A stretch of 55,374 bases of DNA from Limisphaerales bacterium (GTDB lineage Bacteria > Verrucomicrobiota > Verrucomicrobiia > Limisphaerales > SXTU01), in NCBI GenBank assembly GCA_009773355.1, contig WRPG01000031.1, positions 1 through 55,374 of the forward strand. The letters run 5' to 3'. The notes beneath the pieces are model-generated. The model searched no databases, was not told the DNA's origin, and worked only from the letters and a program-made list of their open reading frames with translations. Made by a program: the position numbers and the translations under genes. Each line of letters opens with the position of its first letter. Position 1 is the first letter of the stretch. Below, in pieces: positions 33,577 to 43,386 of this stretch.

Positions 33577-35805
33577 TCAGAACTTCACCGAGACGCCGAG
33601 GTAGTAGTTGCGCCCGTAGGCGGGGTCAATGCCGTCACCACGGATACGGGAGTAGTAGTCCTCGTCGAAGAGGTTGTTGATGCCGGCCACGAGGCTGACG
33701 GATTCCTTCCACACCTTGACCTCCGCCGTGAGGTCCCAGGTCATGTAGGCGGGCACTTGGAAGGCCGCCGTGTTCGCGTCGTCGGCGAAGTGGTCGTCCA
33801 CAAACGTGCCGAGGAAGGAAACTTTCGTGCGGTCGCGCCAGCGGTAGTTCACGCCAGTGCGCAGGAGATACTCGGGCGCGTATTGCGGGGACTTGCCGTT
33901 GTTCGCGCCGCCTTTGAACGCGGCGTCGAGGAGCATCGCGTTGGCGTAAAGGCTGACGGAACCCCAGCGGTCAGCGGCGTCGGTCTTGTTCAACTGGTCG
34001 TAAAGGCCGACGAGGTCCAGTTCGAGCGCGCCCTCCCAGCCGTTGTGAATCGCGCGGCCCACGTTCTGCACCGTCGCGCCGACCGCGCCAATCTGGTTGT
34101 CGAAGTCCAGCCGGAACAGGCTCGTGTCCCACGTCAGCCACGGCTGCGGGTTGCCGCGCAGGCCGATTTCGTATTGCCAGCTCTGGCCTTCGGCGAGGTC
34201 GTTGTTCACCACCGCGCCGCCGCCCGTCGGCACGGCCTCAGTGAAGACCGCCGGGCGATACGACTGCGAGACGTTCGCGTAGGCGGAGACCTTGGGCTTC
34301 AACTCGTATTCCAATCCGATGCCGACGAGCGGGACAAACGAGTGTTCGTCCTTTACTCCGAGCGGCGTGCCGGCGGTTGTCTTGTCCACGTTGACCCGCT
34401 CCCGGACGCTTTGGACGATGTTCTCGACGCGCAGGCCCGGCGTGATGGAGAGCTTGTCGAAGGTGAACTTGTTCTCCACGAAGATGGGCGCGTAGAGCAG
34501 GTCGCGCTCGCTCTGGTTGCGCAGCGCGCCGGACTCCGCGCTGGGCGTGGTGCCGCGTTGGTCAGTGCGCGGCGAGTCCATGTGATAGAGCATCACGCCG
34601 CCCGCGAAGGTGTGCGTGTGCTCGCCCAACGTCCAGTCGTGGCGGAGCCGAGCCTCGGCGGCAGCGGTGTAAAACTCCTGTTGCTCGATGGTGTTGCTGG
34701 TGGCGTTGGCTCCGTTGGGAATCACCCCGAACGTCGCCGTGCCCGTCACGGCTCCAGCGCCGCCCGTTCGCTGCCGCTTGCTGAAGCGCGAGTAGTAGCC
34801 GCCCCACGCCTTGAGTTCGAGCTTGGTGCCTTCGCTGAAATCCTTCTGCCACGCGAGCGATGGCGCGAAACGCTCCAGCCGGAAGCGGTCGAACAGGCGC
34901 GTTGTGGCGCTTCGGTCAGCGGAGTAGCTGGCGAGACTCGCCCCCGGCGCGACCGACAGCCCGCCCGGCTCGCCGTGTTCCTCCTGATAGCCGTCGAAGG
35001 CGAAAATCCACCGGCTGTCCGTGTCCGCGTCGAGCACGAGCTTCACGCTGCCGGTGTAGAGGCTCACGTCGCTGTTGGCCGCGCGGAAGCCGTCGGCCTG
35101 GCGGTGGTTGAAGTAGGCGTAGTAGCCCACGCGCCCTTCCGTGCCGGTGGCGTAGTTGAAGGTCGAGTAAAGCCCGTCGCTGCCGAAGATTTGGGACGAG
35201 CCGCCGGAGAACCTCGTCGCGCGGCTCGGCAGGTGCGTCACGTAGTTCAACGCGCCGCCGGGCTGCGGGCCATACATCAGCGACGCGCCGCCGTGGAGGA
35301 ACTCCATGCGGTCCACCGTGTCGAGCGGCGGGGTGTAGTAGGCCTCCGGGTAGCCGAACATGTCGGCGTGGATGGGGATGCCGTCCTTGAGCACCTGCAT
35401 GAACATCGTGCGGTGCGGCGAGAGGCCGCGATAGCCGATGCTCACCAGCGGCGTGCTCTCCTCGCTCAACAGCAGGCCCGGCGTGAGCGCGAGCGCCTGC
35501 CGGTAGTTGTTGTTCACGATGGTCGGCAGCGCATCGAGGTCAAGGACGGTGGTCTTCTTGCCCGAGTAAATGCGCGTGCCCTCGACCGCCGGGAGGAAGG
35601 CCGGCTGAATCTGAGCGTCGCCCTCGGACTCGCCGGTGACAACGACGGTGGGCAGTTTCACCGGGGCGTTGGTGCCGGCGGGCTTGGCGGCCGGCGCGCT
35701 CGTGCTTTGCGCGGAGGCGAGGCCGGCGAGGAGGATGGAGTTGACGAGCGACGCGGCGGCAAGCGCGCGGCCGGCGGATTGCGAACGGAGCTTGGGTTGT
35801 TTCAT
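33577..35805 (-). CDS. FecA-like TonB-dependent outer-membrane receptor
   Basis: 742 residues with a signal peptide (AASLVNSILLAGLASA), a TonB-box-like stretch KLPTVVVTG after it, and a plug domain with SIGYRGLSPHRTMFMQVLKDG and DRMEFLHGGASLMYGPQPGG, typical of the FecA (ferric citrate) subfamily. A beta-barrel follows, ending in a C-terminal aromatic strand (YYLGVSVKF). It imports an iron chelate or a similar ligand. No FecR or FecI sigma/anti-sigma pair is present, unlike fec operons; instead a PchR-like regulator lies upstream. ATG 35805 is supported by the signal peptide that follows. Confidence 0.92.
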   Translation of the reverse strand: MKQPKLRSQSAGRALAAASLVNSILLAGLASAQSTSAPAAKPAGTNAPVKLPTVVVTGESEGDAQIQPAFLPAVEGTRIYSGKKTTVLDLDALPTIVNNNYRQALALTPGLLLSEESTPLVSIGYRGLSPHRTMFMQVLKDGIPIHADMFGYPEAYYTPPLDTVDRMEFLHGGASLMYGPQPGGALNYVTHLPSRATRFSGGSSQIFGSDGLYSTFNYATGTEGRVGYYAYFNHRQADGFRAANSDVSLYTGSVKLVLDADTDSRWIFAFDGYQEEHGEPGGLSVAPGASLASYSADRSATTRLFDRFRLERFAPSLAWQKDFSEGTKLELKAWGGYYSRFSKRQRTGGAGAVTGTATFGVIPNGANATSNTIEQQEFYTAAAEARLRHDWTLGEHTHTFAGGVMLYHMDSPRTDQRGTTPSAESGALRNQSERDLLYAPIFVENKFTFDKLSITPGLRVENIVQSVRERVNVDKTTAGTPLGVKDEHSFVPLVGIGLEYELKPKVSAYANVSQSYRPAVFTEAVPTGGGAVVNNDLAEGQSWQYEIGLRGNPQPWLTWDTSLFRLDFDNQIGAVGATVQNVGRAIHNGWEGALELDLVGLYDQLNKTDAADRWGSVSLYANAMLLDAAFKGGANNGKSPQYAPEYLLRTGVNYRWRDRTKVSFLGTFVDDHFADDANTAAFQVPAYMTWDLTAEVKVWKESVSLVAGINNLFDEDYYSRIRGDGIDPAYGRNYYLGVSVKF

Positions 35806-35941
35806 GTAATGAGCGTTGAGCGTCCGGGCGGGCCGCGCGGCGACAGCACCGGCAACTGAGCAGCAGGCACCACACACAACGCCGCCGACCCGTCCGAACG
35901 GAGAATGTTCTACGGGAAGACTGGAAGCCCCGCTTCCGGCT

Positions 35942-35970
35942 GCTTGCGGAATGTTTGCGGCGGCTTGCGC
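35942..35970. promoter_or_regulatory. Putative AraC/PchR-type operator: three phased direct repeats
   Basis: Three direct copies of GYTTGCG occur at 35942 (GCTTGCGG), 35953 (GTTTGCGG) and 35963 (GCTTGCGC), spaced 11 and 10 bases, one helical turn apart. They lie in the spacer between the AraC gene and the receptor gene, about 137 bases upstream of the receptor start. AraC/PchR activators bind such phased half-sites. Binding has not been shown. Confidence 0.42.
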
Positions 35971-35971
35971 C

Positions 35972-36069
35972 CGTGCCGGCGACTTGCAGTCGCCGTCCGT
36001 GGGCAGCGACTGGGGTGCGGGTTCGAGCCGTCAGCGCGCCACGCGGCGGTTGCACACCGCCGGCACGGG
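35972..36069. repeat. Inverted repeat pair of the CGTGCCGGCG family (BIME-like)
   Basis: Left arm CGTGCCGGCGACTTGCAGTC from 35972 (stem CGGCGAC/GTCGCCG) and right arm 36043-36069 (GCGGCGGTTGCACACCGCCG onward) are inverted. The same family forms the inner pair at 15403-15501. It abuts the AraC stop codon. Confidence 0.82.
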
Positions 36070-37023
36070 TCACTCCTTGTCCGCCTGCTGCGAGGGCATC
36101 TGAAGCGGATACAAACCGGGGCAGCAGCCAAACGTCTCGTGAAACGCCGTGCTGAAATGCCCGACGCTGGAGTAGCCGACTTCAAGCGCGGCCTGCGTGA
36201 CGTTGAACTTGCCGGAACGCAGCAGTTCCGCCGCGCGTTCGAGCCGCACCTGCCGGAGGAATTGCGAGATGGTCATGCCCATCTGCTCGGTGAAAGTTCG
36301 GCTCAGATAGAACGGGCTGCACCCGACCCGCTGACCGAGTTCCTCCAACGTCAGCGGCTCGGCGAGATGCGCGCGCACGAGCACCGCCGCCTTCTCCACG
36401 CGCTCCTGTGCGACGTGCGTCTGCCGCGTGCAGAACAACGCCTCCTCCGCTGTATGATCGAAGAACAGCTCCGCCGCGACCTCATACACCTTGGCCGTGA
36501 ACCACATCGTCCGCGCCGCGCCGGCCACGGGCGGCGAGCGCAGCGCCGACACGAGCAATCGCAGACGCGGCGTGAGCGGCTGGCTCGCGTCCACGGCGGT
36601 CACGGGCTTCTTCGCGTCGAGCACGCGCTGCACGAAGGGCCGCACCTGGCCCAGGCCTTGCGGGAGATTGCGCCGGAGAAAATCCACACTGAACTCCGCC
36701 GTGAGGAATTGGTGCCGCTGCCCTGCCTCGCGCCACGCGGTCAGCGGCGCGTCGCCGGACACGTAGAGCGCCGCTGATTCCGGGCGCACCTGCACTTCGC
36801 CCTTCTTCGCGGCAATTTGCCCTGCGCCTGACAAGTTCAGGCACACCTCCAGCCCTTGCGGATGAAAGCTCTTCCCCCAATCAACGCGCGCTGCCGGCTC
36901 GAAGTCGTGCCACTCGAAGCTCCAGCCCATGCCCGCGAAGCTCCCGCAGAGCGGATGCCACGCTCCCGGCCACGCCTGCCAGAAGGGGCGTTCGCTGAAC
37001 GGCTCGGTGACGCGGCTGCGCAC
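36070..37023 (-). CDS. AraC-family transcriptional regulator, PchR-like
   Basis: 317 residues starting at GTG 37023. The C-terminal 100 residues hold two helix-turn-helix motifs: LTLEELGQRVGCSPFYLSRT and VTQAALEVGYSSVGHFSTAF, ending in the AraC signature FHETFGCCPGLYP. The N-terminal ligand-binding part contains FHPQGLEVCLNLSGAG, resembling PchR-type regulators that sense siderophore complexes and activate receptor genes. It lies upstream of the FecA-like receptor on the same strand, separated by 264 bases with phased repeats. Regulation of the receptor operon by the iron-bound chelate is inferred from family and position. Confidence 0.9.
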   Translation of the reverse strand: MRSRVTEPFSERPFWQAWPGAWHPLCGSFAGMGWSFEWHDFEPAARVDWGKSFHPQGLEVCLNLSGAGQIAAKKGEVQVRPESAALYVSGDAPLTAWREAGQRHQFLTAEFSVDFLRRNLPQGLGQVRPFVQRVLDAKKPVTAVDASQPLTPRLRLLVSALRSPPVAGAARTMWFTAKVYEVAAELFFDHTAEEALFCTRQTHVAQERVEKAAVLVRAHLAEPLTLEELGQRVGCSPFYLSRTFTEQMGMTISQFLRQVRLERAAELLRSGKFNVTQAALEVGYSSVGHFSTAFHETFGCCPGLYPLQMPSQQADKE

Positions 37024-37124
37024 GGCGTGACTGTAGCCCAGCCGTCAAGCGAGGGAAGGCCACGGCTTGACGGCTTCGAGTTTGACCTTGCGCCATGCAG
37101 CCGGGCGCGGCGAAATCCCCGGCC

Positions 37125-38384
37125 ATGCGCCCGCTCTCCATGTTCGCCCTGCTCCTCGCCTGCTTCTCCACCCAGGTTTCCGCCGCCGACTGGTCACAGT
37201 TCCGCGGCCCCGGTGGTTCCGGCGTCAGCGATGCCAAGGGCACGCCGCTCAAATGGAGCGACACCGAGGGCCTCGCGTGGAAGACCGACCTGCCCGGCCC
37301 CGGCACGTCCAGCCCGATTGTCTTCGGCAACAAAATCTTTCTCACCTGCTACACCGGCGTCGCGCCCGGACGCGGCGCGAACCTCGACGAACTGAAGCGC
37401 CACCTGCTCTGCCTCGACCGCGCGAGCGGCAAAATCCTCTGGAACACGCCCGTCCCCGCCGACCTCCCCGAGCAGTCCGGCATCCGCGAGGACCACGGTT
37501 ACGCCACCAGCACGCCCGTCGCCGATGCCGAGCGCGTGTATGTCTTCTGGGGCAAGTCCGGCGTCTTCGCCTTCGACCACGCGGGCAAAAAACTCTGGAA
37601 CACCAAGGTCGGCGACAAGTTGAACGGCTGGGGTTCTGCGACCTCACCGGTGCTGCACAACGACCTCGTGCTCGTGAACGCCAGCGTGGAGAGCAGCGCG
37701 CTCGTGGCGCTCGACAAGAAGACCGGCGTGGAAAAATGGCGCGCGCGCGGCATCACCGAGTCCTGGCACGCGCCGCTGGTGGTCGCCCTGCCCGGCGGCA
37801 AGTCCGAGGTTGTCGCCGCGTGCATCAAGCAGGTCTTCGGCTTCGACGCCGACACCGGCGCGTCGCTGTGGACCTGCCAGACGGGCATCGGCTGGTATAT
37901 GTGTCCCACGCCCGTCGCCAAGGACGGCATCATCTACGCCATCGGCGGACGCAACCCGCAAAACGGCCTCGCCATCAAAGCCGGCGGGCGCGGCGAAGTG
38001 AGCGGCAGCCACGTGCTTTGGAAAATCAACAAAGGCTCGAACGTCCCCTCGCCCGTGCTGCACGACGGCCATCTCTACTTCGCCAGCGACTCGCTTGCCG
38101 TGGCCTACTGCGCCAACGCCAAGACCGGCGAAATCGTCTATGAGGAGCGCCTGAATCAGAGCCTCCAAGGCATCTACGCCTCGCCCATCCTCGCCGACGG
38201 CAAGCTCTACTACTTCGGCCGCACCGGCCTCGCGGTCGTGCTTGCGGCGTCGCCGAAGTTCCAGGTGCTGGGCGAGAACACACTGGAGAACCGCCGCGGC
38301 TACTTCAACTCGACGCCCGCCTTCGACGGCAGCCGGATGCTCCTCCGCTCCAACCGCGCGCTGTATTGCATCGGGGCAAAATAG
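37125..38384 (+). CDS. Secreted PQQ-like/BamB-type beta-propeller protein
   Basis: 419 residues from ATG 37125, which directly precedes a Sec signal (MRPLSMFALLLACFSTQVSA); ATG 37095 is an upstream alternative. WSQFRGPGGSGVSDAKGTPL opens the mature protein as in Verrucomicrobial/Planctomycete PQQ-propeller proteins. Repeated blades contain the Ala/Asp-x-Gly-x-x-x-W type motif (LCLDRASGKILWNT, FAFDHAGKKLWNT, VALDKKTGVEKWRA, FGFDADTGASLWTC). It could bind a quinone cofactor or act as a scaffold; catalytic dehydrogenase residues are not evident. Divergently transcribed from the AraC gene. Confidence 0.85.
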   Translation: MRPLSMFALLLACFSTQVSAADWSQFRGPGGSGVSDAKGTPLKWSDTEGLAWKTDLPGPGTSSPIVFGNKIFLTCYTGVAPGRGANLDELKRHLLCLDRASGKILWNTPVPADLPEQSGIREDHGYATSTPVADAERVYVFWGKSGVFAFDHAGKKLWNTKVGDKLNGWGSATSPVLHNDLVLVNASVESSALVALDKKTGVEKWRARGITESWHAPLVVALPGGKSEVVAACIKQVFGFDADTGASLWTCQTGIGWYMCPTPVAKDGIIYAIGGRNPQNGLAIKAGGRGEVSGSHVLWKINKGSNVPSPVLHDGHLYFASDSLAVAYCANAKTGEIVYEERLNQSLQGIYASPILADGKLYYFGRTGLAVVLAASPKFQVLGENTLENRRGYFNSTPAFDGSRMLLRSNRALYCIGAK

Positions 38385-38393
38385 CCCCCACGT

Positions 38394-39833
38394 TCAACCG
38401 TGGTAGCCTTCCTCGCCGTGTTCGGTGAGGTCCAGCCCGATGGTCTCCACCTCCTCGCTCACGCGGAGACCATCGCAGCACACACTCACGATCTTGGCGA
38501 TCACCACCGTTGCCACCACCGACCACACGAGCACGAGCGCCCCGGCCTTCACCTGCTCCAGCCAGAGCGTGCTCCCAACGAGGGCCTTGATGCGGTCTGC
38601 GCCGAGGTTTGGGTTCGCCGCCGTCGTGGCGAAGACGCCGGCGAGGAGGGTGCCGATGGTGCCGCCGACGGCATGGACGCCGAAGGTGTCGAGCGAGTCG
38701 TCATACTTGAATTTGGCCTTGATGATGTTGCACGCGAACCAGGTGGCCGCCCCAGCCATCACGCCGATGAGCACCGCCACTCCCGGCGTCACGAAACCGC
38801 TGGCCGGCGTGATCGTGGCCAACCCTGCCACCGCGCCGGAGCAGAAGCCCAGCACCGAGGGCTTGCCGCGCATCACATACTCAATCGCCGGCCAGGTGAC
38901 GCAACCCGCCGCCGCCGAGAGGGTGGTGGTGACGAAGGCGTTGACCGCCACGCCGTCCGCCGCGACCGCGCTGCCAGCGTTGAAGCCATACCAGCCGGCC
39001 CAGAGCATGCCCGTGCCGACCATGCAGAGCGCGAGGTTGTGCGGCGGCATGGGCTCCTTGCCGTGGCCGAGGCGCTTGCCCAACACGATGCACAAGGCCA
39101 GCGCGCTCCAGCCGGAGGTCATGTGGACCACGATGCCGCCCGCGAAATCAATGGCCTTGATCTTCGCGCCGTCGTTCCACAGCCCGTTCATCCAGCCGTC
39201 AATGCCCCAGACCCAGTGCGCGACCGGGAAATACACCGCGAACATCCACAGCACGCTGAACAGCATGATGGCGCTGAACTTCATGCGCTCCGCAATCGCC
39301 CCGACTGTCAACGCCGGCGTGATGATCGCGAACATGAGTTGATACACCATGAAGAGGCTGTGCGGAATCCAGGCCGAGTAGTCGCCGTTCGGGTCGGTGC
39401 CCACATCGCGCAGGAACGCGTGCTGCATCCCGCCGAGCCAGCCGCTGCCTTTGCCAAACGCGAGGCTGTAGCCGCAGGCCCACCAGAGCAGGCTCACCAC
39501 GCCCGCCAGCCCGAGGCACTGCGCCAGCACGGAGAGGATGTTCTTCTTCCGCACCAGCCCGCCGTAAAACAGCGCCAGCCCCGGCAGGGTCATGAACAGC
39601 ACCAGCGCCGCGCTGGTCATCATCCACGCGCTGTGCCCGGGGCCTGCGCCGCTGATTCTCGACTCCGCCTTGCCGTCCGTCACGCGGGCGCCGTTGTTCA
39701 CGTAGGCCTCCAGGTCGCCGACCCGTTGTTCGATCGTGGGGTCGGGTTTCTTGGCCGCTTCCGCCGCTGGCGCAGCGAAGGTGGCGCACCAGAGGGCGGT
39801 GACGAGGAGCAGGCGGGGCAGCAATGTCTTCAT
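38394..39833 (-). CDS. amtB: Ammonium transporter AmtB
   Basis: 479 residues with a signal peptide, as in many Amt proteins, and eleven-helix Amt topology. Conserved features are ALFYGGLVRKKNILSV at helix 1-2, the twin histidines in VAHWVWGIDGWM and FGVHAVGGTIG that line the pore, VVHMTSGWSALALCIVLGKR, and GFCSGAVAGLATITPASGFV. It moves ammonia/ammonium into the cytoplasm and is gated by GlnK. It follows glnK by 27 bases on the same strand, the universal glnK-amtB arrangement. Confidence 0.96.
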   Translation of the reverse strand: MKTLLPRLLLVTALWCATFAAPAAEAAKKPDPTIEQRVGDLEAYVNNGARVTDGKAESRISGAGPGHSAWMMTSAALVLFMTLPGLALFYGGLVRKKNILSVLAQCLGLAGVVSLLWWACGYSLAFGKGSGWLGGMQHAFLRDVGTDPNGDYSAWIPHSLFMVYQLMFAIITPALTVGAIAERMKFSAIMLFSVLWMFAVYFPVAHWVWGIDGWMNGLWNDGAKIKAIDFAGGIVVHMTSGWSALALCIVLGKRLGHGKEPMPPHNLALCMVGTGMLWAGWYGFNAGSAVAADGVAVNAFVTTTLSAAAGCVTWPAIEYVMRGKPSVLGFCSGAVAGLATITPASGFVTPGVAVLIGVMAGAATWFACNIIKAKFKYDDSLDTFGVHAVGGTIGTLLAGVFATTAANPNLGADRIKALVGSTLWLEQVKAGALVLVWSVVATVVIAKIVSVCCDGLRVSEEVETIGLDLTEHGEEGYHG

Positions 39834-39860
39834 GGCGGGTGAGGTGAAAGTGAACAAGTG

Positions 39861-40451
<591 letters not shown>

Positions 40452-41831
40452 ATGAAAACTGCGTCCTCCACTCCCACCGTTTCCCCCGTCACCCGCCGCA
40501 CGTTCCTCCGCACCGGCGCGGTGCTCACCACCGCCGTCGCCGCGCTCTCGCCCGCCGCGCGCGCGCAGACCAACGCCAACAGCAAGCTGCGCATCTATCA
40601 GATCGGCGTCGGCGGCATCGGCGGGCTGCAACGCAACGGCCTCAAGGACCACCCGCAGGTCGAATGGGCCGGCTTCTGCGACGTGGATTCCCGCGAGCTG
40701 GACAAAATCAAGAAGCAGCACCCGAACGCATGGACGGTGAAGGATTACCGCGAGGGTTTCGCCAAGCACGTCGCCAACTTCGACGCCGTCATCGTGGACA
40801 CTCCGGACTTCCACCACGCGCCGATGATGCTCACCGCGCTCCAGCACAAGAAGCACCTCTACGGCCAGAAGCCGCTCGTCCATCAGCTCTCGGAACTGCG
40901 CATGATGCGCGACGCGCTCGCCGCCCGGCCCGGCTCCATCACACAGATGGGCAACCAGCGCGCGTGCAACACCGGCCGCATGCAGGCCGTCGAGCTGCTG
41001 CGCAAGGGCCAGCTCGGCAAGCCCGTCGAGGCCCACGTCTGGACCGGCGGCGTCGCGCGCGGCACCTATTTCGGCGACCCGTGGGCGGATTACACCGCCG
41101 CCAAGCCCGTGCCCGACTACCTCGACTGGAACCTCTGGAACGGCCCGCTCACCAAGCCCCTGCCCTACAGCGAAGACCTCGCGCCGCGCCGCTGGCGTTC
41201 CTTCTGGGAAACCGGCGGCGGCCAGCTCGCCGACTGGGGCTGTCACCTGCTTGACCTCCTCTACTTCGCCTACGACCTCCCGTCGCCCGAAGCCGTCGTC
41301 ACGCACACGCCCAAGCCCTCGAACGCCAGCCACACCTCGCACAACCAGAGCACCCTCACCTACCCCGGCCGCGGCCAGTTCGCGCGCGACAAATTTGTCG
41401 TCCGCTACAACGACGACGCGATGCTGCCGTCCTTCGCCGCACTCGGCCTGCCGCCCATGAAGGTCGGCGCGAACCACACGATGGTCGTCTGCACCGAGGG
41501 CACGCTGCTGCTGGAGGCCAACGGCAAAATCACCGTCTTCCGCAAGGGCCAGGTTGTGGCGAACGAACCGATGCCCGAGACCACGCCGCACCACCACTGG
41601 AAGGACTGGGCCGACAACTGCCTCGGCGCGAAGAAGCATCTCTGGGCACCGTTGACCATCGGCTGGCGCATCACCGAGCCGGCGCTGCTGGCGGTGAAGG
41701 CCACGCGCTTCCCCGGCCAGGAACTCCGCTGGGACGGCGCGAACTTCCGCTTCACCAACCATGAGCAGGCCAACCAGGAAATCCTCAAGCGCACCTACCG
41801 CGAGGGTTTCGCGCCCCCCGCGATGGCGTGA
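40452..41831 (+). CDS. Gfo/Idh/MocA-family oxidoreductase, TAT-exported
   Basis: 459 residues. N-terminal twin-arginine signal VTRRTFLRTGAVLTTAVAAL with cleavage after AARAQ. Rossmann motif IYQIGVGGIGGLQRNG, then the active-site loop YGQKPLVHQLSE, in which the usual EKP motif reads QKP, and a C-terminal domain with WGCHLLDLLYFA, as in many Verrucomicrobial secreted family members. Distinct from the family member at 5792. Substrate unknown. A strong palindrome follows the stop directly. It is divergent from glnK, so not part of nitrogen control by operon. Confidence 0.88.
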   Translation: MKTASSTPTVSPVTRRTFLRTGAVLTTAVAALSPAARAQTNANSKLRIYQIGVGGIGGLQRNGLKDHPQVEWAGFCDVDSRELDKIKKQHPNAWTVKDYREGFAKHVANFDAVIVDTPDFHHAPMMLTALQHKKHLYGQKPLVHQLSELRMMRDALAARPGSITQMGNQRACNTGRMQAVELLRKGQLGKPVEAHVWTGGVARGTYFGDPWADYTAAKPVPDYLDWNLWNGPLTKPLPYSEDLAPRRWRSFWETGGGQLADWGCHLLDLLYFAYDLPSPEAVVTHTPKPSNASHTSHNQSTLTYPGRGQFARDKFVVRYNDDAMLPSFAALGLPPMKVGANHTMVVCTEGTLLLEANGKITVFRKGQVVANEPMPETTPHHHWKDWADNCLGAKKHLWAPLTIGWRITEPALLAVKATRFPGQELRWDGANFRFTNHEQANQEILKRTYREGFAPPAMA

Positions 41832-41851
41832 CGGGGACACTTCTGTCCCCG
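41832..41851 (+). terminator. Perfect hairpin directly after the oxidoreductase stop
   Basis: An 8-bp perfect stem CGGGGACA/TGTCCCCG with a CTTC loop starts at the base after the TGA. There is no T-tract, so it may be a terminator or mRNA 3' stabiliser, or a single REP-like hairpin. Confidence 0.5.
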
Positions 41852-41895
41852 GCCCGGGCCTTGCCCGTGACTCAGAGTTCCGCCACCTTCCAGCC

Positions 41896-42210
41896 ATGCG
41901 CACCGTGCTTGAAATCAAGTCGGCCATCGACGCCCTGCCGCTGGCCGAGCGCATTGACCTCGTGCAAATGCTGAATCGCGAAAACCTGATTCCGCACCCA
42001 CCCGACGGCCTCGACCTCGAAGTGGACAGCCCGGCGTTGGAGGCGGAATTGCTGAAGGCGGCGAACCAGCCATCGGTTCCCTACTCCGCGCGAGAAATGC
42101 GGGAGATGTGCGGAGAATTGGCGTCGATAAGGCCACACCCACCTTTCGACCCAACGGAGCTGCGCGCTTCCTGCGAGGAGATTGTCCGCCAGCGGCAGTT
42201 CGCTGGATAG
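41896..42210 (+). CDS. Small protein of unknown function, antitoxin-like N-terminus
   Basis: 104 residues from ATG 41896. The first 30 residues, VLEIKSAIDALPLAERIDLV, resemble the helical N-terminal pattern seen in many small addiction-module antitoxins (IxALPxxERxxL). The remainder (YSAREMREMCGELA, ASCEEIVRQRQFAG) is helical and acidic-basic mixed. No toxin gene is adjacent; the next gene is an unrelated DUF3592 protein on the other strand. No signal peptide. Function not recognised. Confidence 0.6.
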   Translation: MRTVLEIKSAIDALPLAERIDLVQMLNRENLIPHPPDGLDLEVDSPALEAELLKAANQPSVPYSAREMREMCGELASIRPHPPFDPTELRASCEEIVRQRQFAG

Positions 42211-42228
42211 GTAGTCGCTGTCGCGTTG

Positions 42229-43302
42229 TTACTCTTTGGAGGGCAGAGGGGGTTCCTTCAAGGGCAATTCTCTAACGAGCCAGTTTACAAACGACTCGGC
42301 CTCTGTTCGGTCTGACCATTCATCCAGCCGCTCCCGCCGACCGTCGCTCAACACCAGAGTTGCCGCGTAGCTCGGTGTGGATTCGCTGTCGCGGTTTTTA
42401 GGCCAGACTTCCTCAACTTCGGCTTGTGTGACTTGGTCGAAAGGAATCTTCGTTGGGGCTTTGCGCTCGAATGTGGCCGGCAGCGTCAGCACTCGACTGT
42501 CAGTTTCCAAAACCAAGTCATACCACCCCCGCTTCAGCTTGCTGTGCGTGTAGAGATAGGCCGCCAATCCACCGCCGACTACCAGCGCGAGCGCGATGCT
42601 GCTTGTGATGAGATCGGGGGCCATCCCTGTGGCGAAGCCGACGAGCAACGACAACACAAACGCAATCACGGACGAGACACCTCCACCAGCCACGGCGGGC
42701 GGACAGCGTGGTAGAGAGACAATGACCTTGCCGCCGCGCACGAACGATTCCACTCCGCCGGATTGAGCGAGAAGCCGCTGCCGCTTACGAATGTAGACTC
42801 CGGAACCCCACAGCCCGAGCATCACCGCGTTGAAAGGAGTCAGGAAAACGAGCCCAAACAACTCTCCGCCGTCGAAGCCCCGGCGCAGAACCGCCCGCGC
42901 GGGATTGCCCCGCTGGTAATACACCGTGACCTCCTTGCCGACCGGATGTTCATTGACCACGCTTCGCGCGCGCCGACTGCCGCTCGTGGAGCTCGGACAG
43001 AATTGGTAGTTGGTGCCGTGGTAAATCCCTTCCCCAACCGAATATCTGAAATGGACCACCGGCTGGTAAGTGTTGCCGTCGGAATCCCGCCTCACTTTCA
43101 GTTCACTGTGGGTCACCAGTCCGGTCGTTGATTGGAAGCTGAAAGCCCACAACCGCATAGTCACTGATTGGGCGATGAAGAAATCCCCAACCAGTGTAAT
43201 GGCCGACCAGAACACGGCGAAGCAAACCAGACCAGTGTTGAAGGCGGGTTTCACCGAGCCGTTTCTACCATTGGGTTTCTGCGGCTGAAAGCCGTGATTC
43301 AT
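42229..43302 (-). CDS. DUF3592-domain membrane protein
   Basis: 357 residues. Two hydrophobic regions near the N-terminus and middle (LVCFAVFWSAITLVGDFFIAQ, LFGLVFLTPFNAVMLGLWGSG) and two more around VSSVIAFVLSLLVGFATG and SSIALALVVGGGLAAYLY. Between the first two lies the DUF3592 pattern TGLVTHSELKVRRDSDGNTY, PVVHFRYSVG and GKEVTVYYQRGNPARAVL. The C-terminal part is cytoplasmic with a DGRRERLDEW strand. Function of the family is unknown. GC content is lower than that of the flanking giant haem genes, a mild sign of separate origin. Confidence 0.82.
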   Translation of the reverse strand: MNHGFQPQKPNGRNGSVKPAFNTGLVCFAVFWSAITLVGDFFIAQSVTMRLWAFSFQSTTGLVTHSELKVRRDSDGNTYQPVVHFRYSVGEGIYHGTNYQFCPSSTSGSRRARSVVNEHPVGKEVTVYYQRGNPARAVLRRGFDGGELFGLVFLTPFNAVMLGLWGSGVYIRKRQRLLAQSGGVESFVRGGKVIVSLPRCPPAVAGGGVSSVIAFVLSLLVGFATGMAPDLITSSIALALVVGGGLAAYLYTHSKLKRGWYDLVLETDSRVLTLPATFERKAPTKIPFDQVTQAEVEEVWPKNRDSESTPSYAATLVLSDGRRERLDEWSDRTEAESFVNWLVRELPLKEPPLPSKE

Positions 43303-43386
43303 GCCTCTTTGAGTCAGGCAGCAACCCTTTCCCGCGTTGACCCCACCCGACTGCTCCGCTTCACTCTGCCCCCTGTTGCTCTGACC

